Of a stretch of DNA of 64,000 nt, positions 16,920 to 25,142 are shown one piece after another. The stretch comes from Streptosporangiaceae bacterium (lineage in GTDB: Bacteria > Actinomycetota > Actinomycetes > Streptosporangiales > Streptosporangiaceae). Made by a program: the position numbers and the translations under genes. The stretch lies in the NCBI GenBank assembly GCA_019245115.1, contig JAFARZ010000157.1:1-64000 (forward strand), read 5' to 3'. Within the stretch, counting starts at the first letter, position 1. Every line of letters begins with the position of its first letter. The notes beneath the pieces are model-generated. The model was not told the origin of the DNA. It saw only the letters and a program-made list of their open reading frames with translations, and ran no database searches.

Positions 16920-17780
16920 TTATCCGAACCTGCCCTGCACGTAATCGTAGGTACGCGGGTCCTGAGGAGCCTCGAACATGGCGTCGGTCGGGCCGTATTC
17001 GACGATGTAGCCGGGCTTGCCCTGTTCGGCCAGGAAGAACGCGCACTGATCGGACACCCGCCGAGCCTGCTGCATGTTGTGGGTGACGATCACGATCGTC
17101 ACCTCCCGCACCAGTTCGGCCATTGTCTCCTCGATCACCCGGGTGGACGTGGGGTCCAGCGCCGAGCAGGGTTCGTCCATCAGCAGGACCCGCGGCCGGA
17201 CCGCCAGCGAGCGCGCGATGCACAGCCGTTGCTGCTGCCCGCCGGACAGCGCGCCGCCAGGCTGACGCAGCCGGTCGCGCACCTCCCGCCACAGCCCCGC
17301 CTTGGTCAGGCACTCCTGCACCACGGCGTCCTTGACATCCCGCCTTATCTTGATGCCGGTGAGCTTCAGGCCGGCGACCACGTTGTCGTAGATGCTCATC
17401 GCGGGAAACGGATTGGGCTTCTGGAACACCATGCCGATATCCCGCCTGGCCTGCGTCAGCCGTTGTGACGGATTGTAGATATCTACCCCGTCGAGCAGCA
17501 CCTCGCCGGCCATCGCGGCGGCGGGGATCAGCTGGTGCATCCGGTTGAGGATCCGCAGGAAGGTCGACTTGCCGCAGCCAGACGGCCCGATCAGCGAGGT
17601 CACCTGGCCCGCGGGCATGGTGAGCGAGACCCGGTCCAGCACCATATGATCGCCGAACCAGGCGGTGATCTCGCGGGCCTCGAGCTCGGCCAGGCGTGGG
17701 CCGTCGAGCATCATCGTGTGGTCGGCCGCCACTGCGGCGGGAAGGCGATCTTCCTCCGGCGGTGGTGGATACGAGGTCAT
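16920..17780 (-). CDS. pstB: Phosphate ABC transporter ATP-binding protein PstB
   Basis: A 286-residue ATPase of the high-affinity phosphate importer. Walker A is GPSGCGKST, the signature is LSGGQQQRL, Walker B is VLLMDEPCSALD and the H-loop is VTHNMQQA, all intact. The insertion typical of PstB (NRMHQLIPAAAMAGEVLLDG) is also seen. A short acidic and proline-rich N-terminus is not usual. It lies ten bases after the sortase-fold protein gene. Separation from pstA by three substrate-binding-like genes and the sortase-fold gene is an unusual gene order. Confidence 0.93.
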   Translation of the reverse strand: MTSYPPPPEEDRLPAAVAADHTMMLDGPRLAELEAREITAWFGDHMVLDRVSLTMPAGQVTSLIGPSGCGKSTFLRILNRMHQLIPAAAMAGEVLLDGVDIYNPSQRLTQARRDIGMVFQKPNPFPAMSIYDNVVAGLKLTGIKIRRDVKDAVVQECLTKAGLWREVRDRLRQPGGALSGGQQQRLCIARSLAVRPRVLLMDEPCSALDPTSTRVIEETMAELVREVTIVIVTHNMQQARRVSDQCAFFLAEQGKPGYIVEYGPTDAMFEAPQDPRTYDYVQGRFG

Positions 17781-17790
17781 CGGACAGCGC

Positions 17791-18789
17791 TCACATGAGG
17801 TTCGGCAGCAGGCGAGCCGCCTGGTCGGCGATGGACAGGCCGAGGAACCCCAGGACGGGGACCGCCACGATCCAGGTCTGCCAGCGGCCCCACCGCTGCC
17901 TGCACCAGCTCAGCACGCCGGACATGATCAGAAGGCCCTGCCCCCACAGCACCAGCGGCAGCCATGCCAGCGAATCGGTGCCAAGCGCCTGCTCGCTGGC
18001 CCCCAGGCTGGCCGTTGACAGCACCATCGCCGGGGTGGGATCCGCCTTGGAGGTCAGATCCGCGTCGACGCGCAGCACTCCGGACGGTATCAGCGGCGGC
18101 CCGTCCGCGGTGGTCAGGATCAGCCGCCCGTGACCGGCGGCGGGCGGCGATGGCGAGAGATCGCCCGGGTGCCGCACATCGATTACCCGGTAACTGGCCA
18201 CGCCCTGCCCGGTGGTGACCGTGAACGTGTCGCCGACGTGCAGCGCCGGCACCCGGCTGAACGGACCTCCGTACCCGGTACGGCGGCCGAAGATCACGCT
18301 GGTGCCGACCTGGCCGGGCAGCGGCGTGTCCCGGACATGGCCGGGACCGCTCTCCAGCACCTGCCCGCTGGTACCTTCGAACACCACCGCCTTCAGGCCG
18401 ATTTCGGGGATGTCGAGCACGGCCACGGCCGTGCCGGGCGCCAGCAGGTGCGGGGGTTTAGCCGGCTGCGTGAAATCCAGCTGGGTAGGACCGGTGGGCG
18501 CGATCGCCAGGGCCAGGCTGTTGCGGAAGTTGGCGTAGGTGTCGTGCTGAGCTCGGTCGTAGTAGAGCCGGGAAAAGAACGCGAACCACACTCCGAACCC
18601 GATCAGGTATATCGCCAGGATCCACAATGCGGTCCCGGCCGCTTCCCGGACCAGCCCCGGCGGGTTACTGGCCGGGTGGCGCCGGACACTCGCCGATACC
18701 CCTGGTGGACGGGCCTGTCCCCTGGCGCCACCGCCGCGCCCGGCTCCGGCGTCCGGAGCGGATGGCGGTGATGGGTTCACCAGGGTCAT
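17791..18789 (-). CDS. Sortase-fold membrane protein lacking catalytic His and Cys (pseudo-sortase)
   Basis: A 332-residue protein with a Pro/Gly-rich N-terminus, one helix at about 52-74, a class E-like sortase domain (about 115-245) and two C-terminal helices near 275-325. The sortase core is clear: SGPGHVRDTPLPGQ and SVIFGRRTGYGGPFSRV. Where active enzymes have the catalytic His (AGHRTTYG-like) this protein has Arg169, and where they have the catalytic Cys (TLTTC-like) it has Ala228. Arg240 of the triad is kept. It should not cleave or join peptides. It sits between a PstS-like gene and pstB, so a binding or scaffolding role for secreted phosphate-binding proteins is possible but unproven. 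The ATG at 18789 is preceded by AAAGG. Confidence 0.8.
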   Translation of the reverse strand: MTLVNPSPPSAPDAGAGRGGGARGQARPPGVSASVRRHPASNPPGLVREAAGTALWILAIYLIGFGVWFAFFSRLYYDRAQHDTYANFRNSLALAIAPTGPTQLDFTQPAKPPHLLAPGTAVAVLDIPEIGLKAVVFEGTSGQVLESGPGHVRDTPLPGQVGTSVIFGRRTGYGGPFSRVPALHVGDTFTVTTGQGVASYRVIDVRHPGDLSPSPPAAGHGRLILTTADGPPLIPSGVLRVDADLTSKADPTPAMVLSTASLGASEQALGTDSLAWLPLVLWGQGLLIMSGVLSWCRQRWGRWQTWIVAVPVLGFLGLSIADQAARLLPNLM

Positions 18790-18821
18790 GCGTACACCTT
18801 TCGTGGAAGGCCCACGGCGCT

Positions 18822-18852
18822 GAATTGGCCTGGGTCTGCGGCCGCGGCGCCG
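18822..18852. repeat. Dispersed short repeat, copy 1 (GAATTGGCCTGGG then CGGCCGCGG)
   Basis: This 31-base noncoding segment is nearly identical to 41586-41616 (two differences) and close to 42681-42710. It lies in the leader of the pseudo-sortase gene. Confidence 0.65.
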
Positions 18853-18853
18853 G

Positions 18854-18888
18854 ATGTCTGCCCGGACGTACCAGGTCCGGGCAGACAT
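18854..18888 (-). terminator. Perfect 14-bp hairpin between the PstS-like and pseudo-sortase genes
   Basis: ATGTCTGCCCGGAC and its exact complement flank the 7-base loop GTACCAG. It lies 30 bases after the stop of the gene at 18919 and fits a GC-rich terminator without a T run. Nearly the same hairpin, with loop GTGCCAG, occurs at 40506-40538, so it may be a repeat family rather than a simple terminator. Confidence 0.7.
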
Positions 18889-18918
18889 ATAACAAGGAAC
18901 GGCTAACGGCTGGACGCC

Positions 18919-20130
18919 TCAGACCGGGTCTGTGCTGTCGAAGGCGCGCAGTGTGTTGGCGGTCGAGCCGCAGTTGTCGGTGGTCTGCGGCGTGCTGAGC
19001 GGCGCGAAGCCGTAGTTGAGGATCGTGATCACGTCCTGGCAGAGCGACGAGCCGGTCCCGGCCAGCAGGGAGGCCAGGGCCTGATCGAAGTTACCGTCGC
19101 CGGTGTTGACCACCCGGTCGTACTGGACGATGTTGTAGACCTCCCGGGTGACCGGGAACGCGGTGTTCATGGAGCCGCCGCTGGACGGGCAGGCGCCGCC
19201 GCTGCACGGCGTGACGCCGTTGATGTTGTGCAGGACCGCGCCGTGGCGGCGCTCGTCGTGGCCATTGCTCTGCGAGATCCACTGCGCGACGGAGAACGGC
19301 ATGTACCCGTTCGGGTCGGAGGCGACGGCGGTGCCGTCGTGCTCCTCGACCTGCGTACCGGCGTTGGGCCCGGCCAGGATCGTCTGGTGGACACACGCGG
19401 GCAGGGTGGTGGCGCTGAAGCCGAGCTTGCTGGCCCAGAACTTAAGGGTGCCGGACCCGGCCTGCGGGACGTACAGGTTGATCTGCACCTGGCCGGCCGT
19501 GGCGGTGTTCGGGTTGTAGGTGACCCCGCCTTCGCTGACCGTCGTACAGTTCGTGTACAGGTTGGTCAGGTCGGTGAGGGTGAAGGAGTCGGCCGTGGTG
19601 ATGGCGGTCGTGCCGGCCGGGCCGGTCGCGCCGGTCACCGCGTCGAGCGCGAACGGGATGAAGACCAGCTGGCCGTCCGCCTTCTGGTCACTCCCGGGCG
19701 CGGCCGACGAGCGGCCGATGTCGACGCAGTTCTGCTGGGGCGGGGCAGCGAGCTGCGTGGCGGTCGTGGTCTGGTTGATGGACTTGCGGAGCGCGTTCTC
19801 CCCCTCGGTCGAGCCGTTCGGCCGAGTGAAGTTGCAGCTCACACCGTGCTTGCCCTCGACTGGCGTGATGTTCTCGTGCGCGACGGCGCTAACCGGGTTG
19901 ACGGCGTTGTAGCTCCCGAGCTCGTTACCGCCGAGGTCGTTCGAGTACTGGTTCATGACGTCCTGGATCGTGTCCGAACCGACCGCGACGTAGACCTCGG
20001 TGGGGTCAGCGTGCGCGGGCGCCTGGGCGACCGCGAAGCTGGCGATACCCAGCACGGTCGTGCCGGCCGCCACCATGGCCGTCAGCCGGGATCGCCGGCC
20101 GCCCAACCGAATAGAGGGTTTGAGCTTCAT
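18919..20130 (-). CDS. Secreted PstS-like substrate-binding-domain protein
   Basis: A 403-residue secreted protein. A signal peptide ends near AHADP (about residue 42). The mature protein opens with VYVAVGSDTIQDVMNQ, the SGA/GSD-type loop typical of the phosphate-binding (PstS) fold, but it is diverged and Cys-rich. It has no lipobox, no C-terminal helix and no sorting signal, so it is probably released. ATG at 20130 has AGGGGA upstream. It may scavenge phosphate or organophosphate outside the cell and pass it to the anchored binding proteins; that role is inferred from the pst neighbours. Confidence 0.75.
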   Translation of the reverse strand: MKLKPSIRLGGRRSRLTAMVAAGTTVLGIASFAVAQAPAHADPTEVYVAVGSDTIQDVMNQYSNDLGGNELGSYNAVNPVSAVAHENITPVEGKHGVSCNFTRPNGSTEGENALRKSINQTTTATQLAAPPQQNCVDIGRSSAAPGSDQKADGQLVFIPFALDAVTGATGPAGTTAITTADSFTLTDLTNLYTNCTTVSEGGVTYNPNTATAGQVQINLYVPQAGSGTLKFWASKLGFSATTLPACVHQTILAGPNAGTQVEEHDGTAVASDPNGYMPFSVAQWISQSNGHDERRHGAVLHNINGVTPCSGGACPSSGGSMNTAFPVTREVYNIVQYDRVVNTGDGNFDQALASLLAGTGSSLCQDVITILNYGFAPLSTPQTTDNCGSTANTLRAFDSTDPV

Positions 20131-20220
20131 GTGGTTTTCCCCTCACCTCTGTCCGGGGCGTACCCTGGATGGCACGCCCAGCTGTCTGCCCGGAGCATCT
20201 AGTGGCCGGGCTGGGTGTTC

Positions 20221-20249
20221 CTTGGCCGGCAGCCCATCTGCCGGCCAAG
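20221..20249 (-). terminator. Perfect 12-bp hairpin after the large PstS-like gene
   Basis: CTTGGCCGGCAG and CTGCCGGCCAAG flank a 5-base loop, 32 bases downstream of the stop at 20281. It has no T run but fits a GC terminator for the pstC-to-20281 operon. A second imperfect hairpin with TCTGCCCGG lies just beyond at 20171-20215. Confidence 0.7.
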
Positions 20250-20280
20250 CCCTTTATCCGCACAGTGGCGCGGAAAGTTT

Positions 20281-23256
20281 TCACGGCGACCCCTCAGTTC
20301 CAGCACCCGGCGGCCCGGCGCCCGACGGCGCCGGTTTCCGGCGGATCAGCCAGAGCGGTGTCCATCCGGAACGCAGCAGCGTGCCGCCGCTCGCGAAGAC
20401 GCCGCCGATGATCATCACGCCGATCAGCGCCCACCGGATGGCGCCCACGACCTGCCGCTGCGTCCGGCCGACTGACGCCGCCGGAGTGGCCGGCGGCACG
20501 CTGACAACGGGACCGGCCGGCGGCGTCGTGCTGGCCCGTGCCGACGCCAGATGAGAGCCGCTTGGTGCGGGCACAGCGCCCGCGGCCGGAGCTGGCGTGG
20601 CGGCCGGGCTGATGGCTCCCGCGGTCGCGCCTGGAGTGACGCCGCCTCCCGCGCCGCCGCCTGTGGTACCGCCTGTGGTACCGCTTGTGACACCGCCGCC
20701 AATGGTGCCGCCGCCCGGGCCGGCCGACGTGCTCGAGCCGCCTTCGTCTCCCCCACTGGATGTCGTCGTGCTGGTCGTCGGGGACGGGCTGGGCGACCCG
20801 CTGGCGAGGTTGCGCAGCTTCGTGACGACATCCTGAGCCTGGGCCTGGAGGTTGGACGGCATCGGCAGATAGCCTGGCGGCAGGTCACCGGCCACCGAGC
20901 CGACGGTCTGTCCCTGTCCCGCGGCGAAGGCGATCAGGTCGGCGTAGTCGTTGAGGGCGGTGGCATCCTGGTTGGTGCTGACCGCCGCGTAAGTGACTTC
21001 GGTCAGCGGGTACCCGCCGCTGCCGGGATTCGCCGGATCGACATGCAGCAGGCCGCTACTGTCCGGTTTGGCGGCATTGAGCGCGGCGGTGAGGCTGGCG
21101 CTGGTGGGCCCGACGCACGTGCTGCCGTCGTCGTTACAGAGCTGGGCCGCGATCAGGCCGTAGGCGGCCAGGTTCGAGGTGTCGGTCGCCGCCCACATGA
21201 AGATCTGCCCGAGCGGTTCAACCCCGGCCTTGTCCCACCAGCCGAACGAGCCGTCCGATGCCCGGGCGTTCGGGTCCCAGATACCTCCGTCGGGGTCGTT
21301 CGCGGTCAGGACGGCGGCAGCGGCCGAGTCGAAGTTATCGGTGTAGGGGATCAGGTCCAGGGCGCACCTGGTCATTTGCTTCTGCGGAGTCTTGGGATCC
21401 GCGGTGGGCCCGTTGCCGAGCTGCGCGCACTGGCCACCCGTCCCGCCATCATCGGCGCGCGGGTAGGAATCGACGGCCGGGGCCTGGCCAAGTTTGAGGG
21501 CCTGATACGCGGGGTTGACGGCAACGTTGTCTTTGCTGTCGCTGCTGTCCCCCTTGCCGCCCAGCCAGGAGCTGGCGGCGGAGTCGGCCTGAACCCATTG
21601 CCAGACCTGCTGGGTAAGTGCCGAGTGCTCCTCCGTAACCAGCGGATTTATCGGACCGGTGGGGTCCGGCTGGATCTCCGGGTTGAGTGCTTGTGAGGTG
21701 AACTGCGGGTCGGTCGAGATGTTCAGCGGATTCGACTGAGCCCAGGCCGGCCCTTTCACCGAGGGATCCGTGGTGTTCGGGTTGTTCGGGAAGTAATCGG
21801 GGAGATCCTGCCGGTAGGACTGGGTCAGCGCCTTAGCCACGAGCACGGGGGTGAGTTTGACCGGCGTTGTGACGAAACCCGCGCTGCCCCGGTTGACGTT
21901 GAAGCCGAAGCCGAGGGCCGATATCGCGACCGGCGCATACAGGATCGGCGGCAGGTTCGGGGGAGGGCTGCCGCCAGAGCGGGTGGCCTCGCTCCCGATC
22001 GGGATCGTCGTGAAGGCCAGCCCCGCCCCGCCGGCCGAGGAAAGCTGCTGGGTGCTGGTCGATTCGGGGACGGCGGAGAAGCCGTAGATCTTGGCGCAGT
22101 TCGCGTTGTGGTTCAGCGCGAGCTGCCAGGACTGCACCGCCCGCGCGGCCAGCTGGGTGCCGACGGTCTGGCGTTCCAGGGTGCCGATCGGGCAGAACGC
22201 CTGCACCGGGGCGAAGTCAAGGTGGATCTGGATCCGCTGCGCCCAGTTCGACGCGCTGAGCGGCGATGTATTGATGGCGTCGGTGCTGGTGTTTTTGCTG
22301 TACAGGAACCCGTTCGGCTCGTACTGACCGCGGGGCACGATGACCAGCCAGCAGCCGCGCGCCTGGTTATTGTTATCCGCATCCTGTAGCCCGCAGCCCA
22401 GGCCGGGCGCCTGGACGCCGGTCAGCGTCTCGAACTGCAGCTGGCCGCTGCCGTTGCTGCCGGTGACCGCCTCCTGTACCTCGTCGGTGTTGAATTTGCT
22501 GAAGTACGTGGTGTCACCGAGGCCGTAGTCAGGACTCGTAGGCGTGCTGACCGGCACGAACGGTACGTCGAACGTGCCGTCCGAGCAGATGGAGGCGGGA
22601 CACGCCGGCGCCGTCGCGGCGGTGTCGGTCTCCTGCGTATCGCATCCGGTCGCGGTGTCGCCGTTCGGGTCGGGCGGCGGGTTTGTCGTGCTGGGAACCG
22701 CGTGAGGATCGTTACAAAGCTGACCGATCCGCTGGCCGATTTCCTGATTGATCTGGTTCCCGATCATGCCCGCGCTGCCGTATTCGCACTGTTCCGGCGT
22801 CGGCCCGGAAGTCGCATCGCCGTAACACTCCATCACCTGGAGGAAGTTGGCCTCCGGCGTGTCGCCGACCGCGACGGTGGGAGTGCCGGTCCATTGGACC
22901 GTGATGCCCTGGTGCGTGATGTCCTGAGTCTGGCTGACCTTGACCTGGAGGTTCTGGAAGTCGTTGTACATGAACGACAGCGGGCTGGTCGGGTTTGAGC
23001 TGCTCCGGTCGGCGTTCGCGCTGTCGATGGGCGTGTTGGTGTTGTCCAGCACGCCCTGTTTCCACGAGACGGTGATGGCCGAGGCAGTCGATCCATTCCC
23101 GCTGACCGGGTCATTGCCAGAGGCGTCGGCGCGGGCCGTGCCGGGGGGCAGGCTGAACAGCGCCAGAGCCGCGGCGGCCGTTATCAGCGCGCCGGCCCAT
23201 TGCACCCGGGACAGCAGACGGTTCCGCGGGGCCGGACGCCTGACGGGCGCGGTCAT
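20281..23256 (-). CDS. Very large PstS-like surface protein with C-terminal membrane anchor
   Basis: A 991-residue exported protein, three times the usual PstS length. A signal peptide (about residues 18-42) is followed by an extracellular body in which PstS-like stretches are out of the usual order. These include PVAISALGFGFNV and, late in the chain, GYPLTEVTYAAVS, so a permuted or expanded binding fold is likely. A Ser/Thr/Gly/Pro-rich stalk (about 820-930) leads to one helix (about 940-965) and a short basic tail inside. Its start overlaps the stop of the PstS gene by four bases (ATGA). It probably displays a phosphate-binding domain away from the membrane. Confidence 0.75.
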   Translation of the reverse strand: MTAPVRRPAPRNRLLSRVQWAGALITAAAALALFSLPPGTARADASGNDPVSGNGSTASAITVSWKQGVLDNTNTPIDSANADRSSSNPTSPLSFMYNDFQNLQVKVSQTQDITHQGITVQWTGTPTVAVGDTPEANFLQVMECYGDATSGPTPEQCEYGSAGMIGNQINQEIGQRIGQLCNDPHAVPSTTNPPPDPNGDTATGCDTQETDTAATAPACPASICSDGTFDVPFVPVSTPTSPDYGLGDTTYFSKFNTDEVQEAVTGSNGSGQLQFETLTGVQAPGLGCGLQDADNNNQARGCWLVIVPRGQYEPNGFLYSKNTSTDAINTSPLSASNWAQRIQIHLDFAPVQAFCPIGTLERQTVGTQLAARAVQSWQLALNHNANCAKIYGFSAVPESTSTQQLSSAGGAGLAFTTIPIGSEATRSGGSPPPNLPPILYAPVAISALGFGFNVNRGSAGFVTTPVKLTPVLVAKALTQSYRQDLPDYFPNNPNTTDPSVKGPAWAQSNPLNISTDPQFTSQALNPEIQPDPTGPINPLVTEEHSALTQQVWQWVQADSAASSWLGGKGDSSDSKDNVAVNPAYQALKLGQAPAVDSYPRADDGGTGGQCAQLGNGPTADPKTPQKQMTRCALDLIPYTDNFDSAAAAVLTANDPDGGIWDPNARASDGSFGWWDKAGVEPLGQIFMWAATDTSNLAAYGLIAAQLCNDDGSTCVGPTSASLTAALNAAKPDSSGLLHVDPANPGSGGYPLTEVTYAAVSTNQDATALNDYADLIAFAAGQGQTVGSVAGDLPPGYLPMPSNLQAQAQDVVTKLRNLASGSPSPSPTTSTTTSSGGDEGGSSTSAGPGGGTIGGGVTSGTTGGTTGGGAGGGVTPGATAGAISPAATPAPAAGAVPAPSGSHLASARASTTPPAGPVVSVPPATPAASVGRTQRQVVGAIRWALIGVMIIGGVFASGGTLLRSGWTPLWLIRRKPAPSGAGPPGAGTEGSP

Positions 23257-25142
23257 CGCCGTCCGCCCGGGCCGAAGGGCGGCCCCGCGCCACGCCGCCG
23301 CCGATAGCGCGTGCTGGTCTGGGCGATCAGCGGGGGCACCACCGCCAGGCCGAGTAGCAGGGCAGCGGCCAGCGCCATGAGCGTGACCTGAAGCCCGTCA
23401 CCGAGGCTGGACGCCGCCGCCACGGGGCTGCCGTTGATCGTACCGGGAGAGCCGTTGGCGCTGGCAGCGCTGGCGTCACCGCTGCTCCCCGAACTGCAGA
23501 CGCCGGTGTTCGGATCGCAGGTCGGCGCACCGCTGGAACTGCCCGCGCCAGCCCCGCTGGCGGCCGCACCCTGGCTGGTCGCGGCGCCGGTTGCGCTGGG
23601 GCTGCTGCCGTGGCCGCCACCGGAGCCGCCGCTGCCACCGGCGCCGGAGCCGGCGCCGGCGCCGGAGCCGCCCTTGGAGCCGCCCGAGCCACCGCCACCG
23701 TTGGAGCCGCCCGAGCTACCGCCACCGTTGGAGCCGCCGGAGCCACCGCCACCGTTGGAACCGCCGGAGCCGCCGCTACCGTTCCCGCCCGAGCTGCCGC
23801 CGCCGTTCCCGCTCGAGCCGCCGCTGCCGGGAGCGCCGCCGGTGGCGGTGGTGCACATGGTCGAGCCCTGCTTGTCGCAGGCGGGCGGATTCGGGTCGTT
23901 ATCGGCCAGCGTGTTGGTACCGTCGGTGGAGAAGGTGGGGTTGTTGCAGCCCTTGATGAAGTCGGCGGTCGCGGCGGGCACCTGGTTTCCCGGGATTCTC
24001 TGCAGTTGCGCGAGGCCGGCCTCGGCCAGGTTGATCGGCAGCGCCGAGTAGCCCAGCGCGTCCACCTGCTGCTGCCCCTGGCATAGCAGGTACTGGCCGA
24101 ACGCGCCGAGGGTGTAGCCCTTGTCGCTGGTCAGTCCGAAGGACGTGTCGGTCGGCACGATCATGTATGAGTAGCCGGACAGCTCGTAGGTGCGCGGGTC
24201 GGTGTCGGAGTAGACCTGCGACAGATCCTGGGTCAGGTAAAGCGGGCTGCTCTTGTCCATGTTGAGCTGGGCCTTGAGCAACGACACCGCCACATGGCCT
24301 GGGGTCGGCTCGGTGTAGTAGCCCGCCGCGTTGAGCACCTTGGCGACCGGGAAGCCGGTCTGCAGCGCGTAGGAAAACTCGACGTAGCCGATCGCGCCCT
24401 CCGCCTGGGCCTGCGATACGTAGCCGGAAACCCCGAGATCGCCGGGCTGCCCGACCATCGAGCTGCTCGGCAGCACGGGGTAGGCGGAGGTCTGGGTGCA
24501 CGGGCTTTTGCCGACCGCGGTGCAGTAAGCGTTCCAGTACGAGCCCTCGGTCGCGATCATCCACTGGGTGAACAGCGCGGTGGCGCCCGAGCCGTCGGAG
24601 CGGACCACCGGGATGATCTTCTCGGCCGGCAGCGCCAGGCCGGGGTTGTCGGCGGCGATCTTCGGGTCGTTCCACATGGTGATCACGCCGGTGAAGATGC
24701 CCGCGATGACCGCGCCGGACAGCCGCAGATCGGTGACCTGCTGGCCGGCGATATGCAGGTTGTACATGAATGTCGTGCCGCCGGCCGTGTCCGGCATATA
24801 GGCGTAGCCGCGGCTCGGAGGGTTGTCCTGGTTGACGCCGTCCTTCACTCCGTAGGGGATCTCCGACGCGCCCCAGTCCACGGTGCCCTGCGCGAACTGG
24901 GCCCGGCCGGTGGTTGATCCGACCGCGGCGTAGTTGACCGTGATCCCGTACTGGGCGGTGTTGGTGATCCAGGCGTGGAGCGCGTTGTACGACCAGGTGG
25001 AGCCCGCGCCGGAGATCGGCACGTAGGAGGCCGCGACGGCGTGCGGCGCCGACGCGAAGATACCGGCGTACACGGCGATAAGCGCGGCCATGGCGACCGC
25101 CAGCACGCGTAGCCGCGCCTGCGTCCTGCGCGCTTTGATCAT
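23253..25142 (-). CDS. PstS-type phosphate-binding protein with Gly/Ser stalk and C-terminal anchor
   Basis: A 629-residue phosphate-binding protein. After a signal peptide (about 12-35) the mature domain carries the PstS phosphate-contact loops: ISGAGSTWSYNALHAW, VGSTTGRAQF, DWGASEIP and VRSDGSGATALF. About residues 415-560 form a Gly/Ser/Asn repeat (GGSNGGGGSGGS type). A single helix and an Arg-rich tail follow. Most PstS are lipoproteins of about 370 residues; this one is tethered at the other end by a long flexible stalk. The ATG at 25142 overlaps the pstA stop by four bases and has GGAGAAG upstream; the longer frame to 25682 is read-through of pstA. Confidence 0.88.
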   Translation of the reverse strand: MIKARRTQARLRVLAVAMAALIAVYAGIFASAPHAVAASYVPISGAGSTWSYNALHAWITNTAQYGITVNYAAVGSTTGRAQFAQGTVDWGASEIPYGVKDGVNQDNPPSRGYAYMPDTAGGTTFMYNLHIAGQQVTDLRLSGAVIAGIFTGVITMWNDPKIAADNPGLALPAEKIIPVVRSDGSGATALFTQWMIATEGSYWNAYCTAVGKSPCTQTSAYPVLPSSSMVGQPGDLGVSGYVSQAQAEGAIGYVEFSYALQTGFPVAKVLNAAGYYTEPTPGHVAVSLLKAQLNMDKSSPLYLTQDLSQVYSDTDPRTYELSGYSYMIVPTDTSFGLTSDKGYTLGAFGQYLLCQGQQQVDALGYSALPINLAEAGLAQLQRIPGNQVPAATADFIKGCNNPTFSTDGTNTLADNDPNPPACDKQGSTMCTTATGGAPGSGGSSGNGGGSSGGNGSGGSGGSNGGGGSGGSNGGGSSGGSNGGGGSGGSKGGSGAGAGSGAGGSGGSGGGHGSSPSATGAATSQGAAASGAGAGSSSGAPTCDPNTGVCSSGSSGDASAASANGSPGTINGSPVAAASSLGDGLQVTLMALAAALLLGLAVVPPLIAQTSTRYRRRRGAGPPFGPGGRR

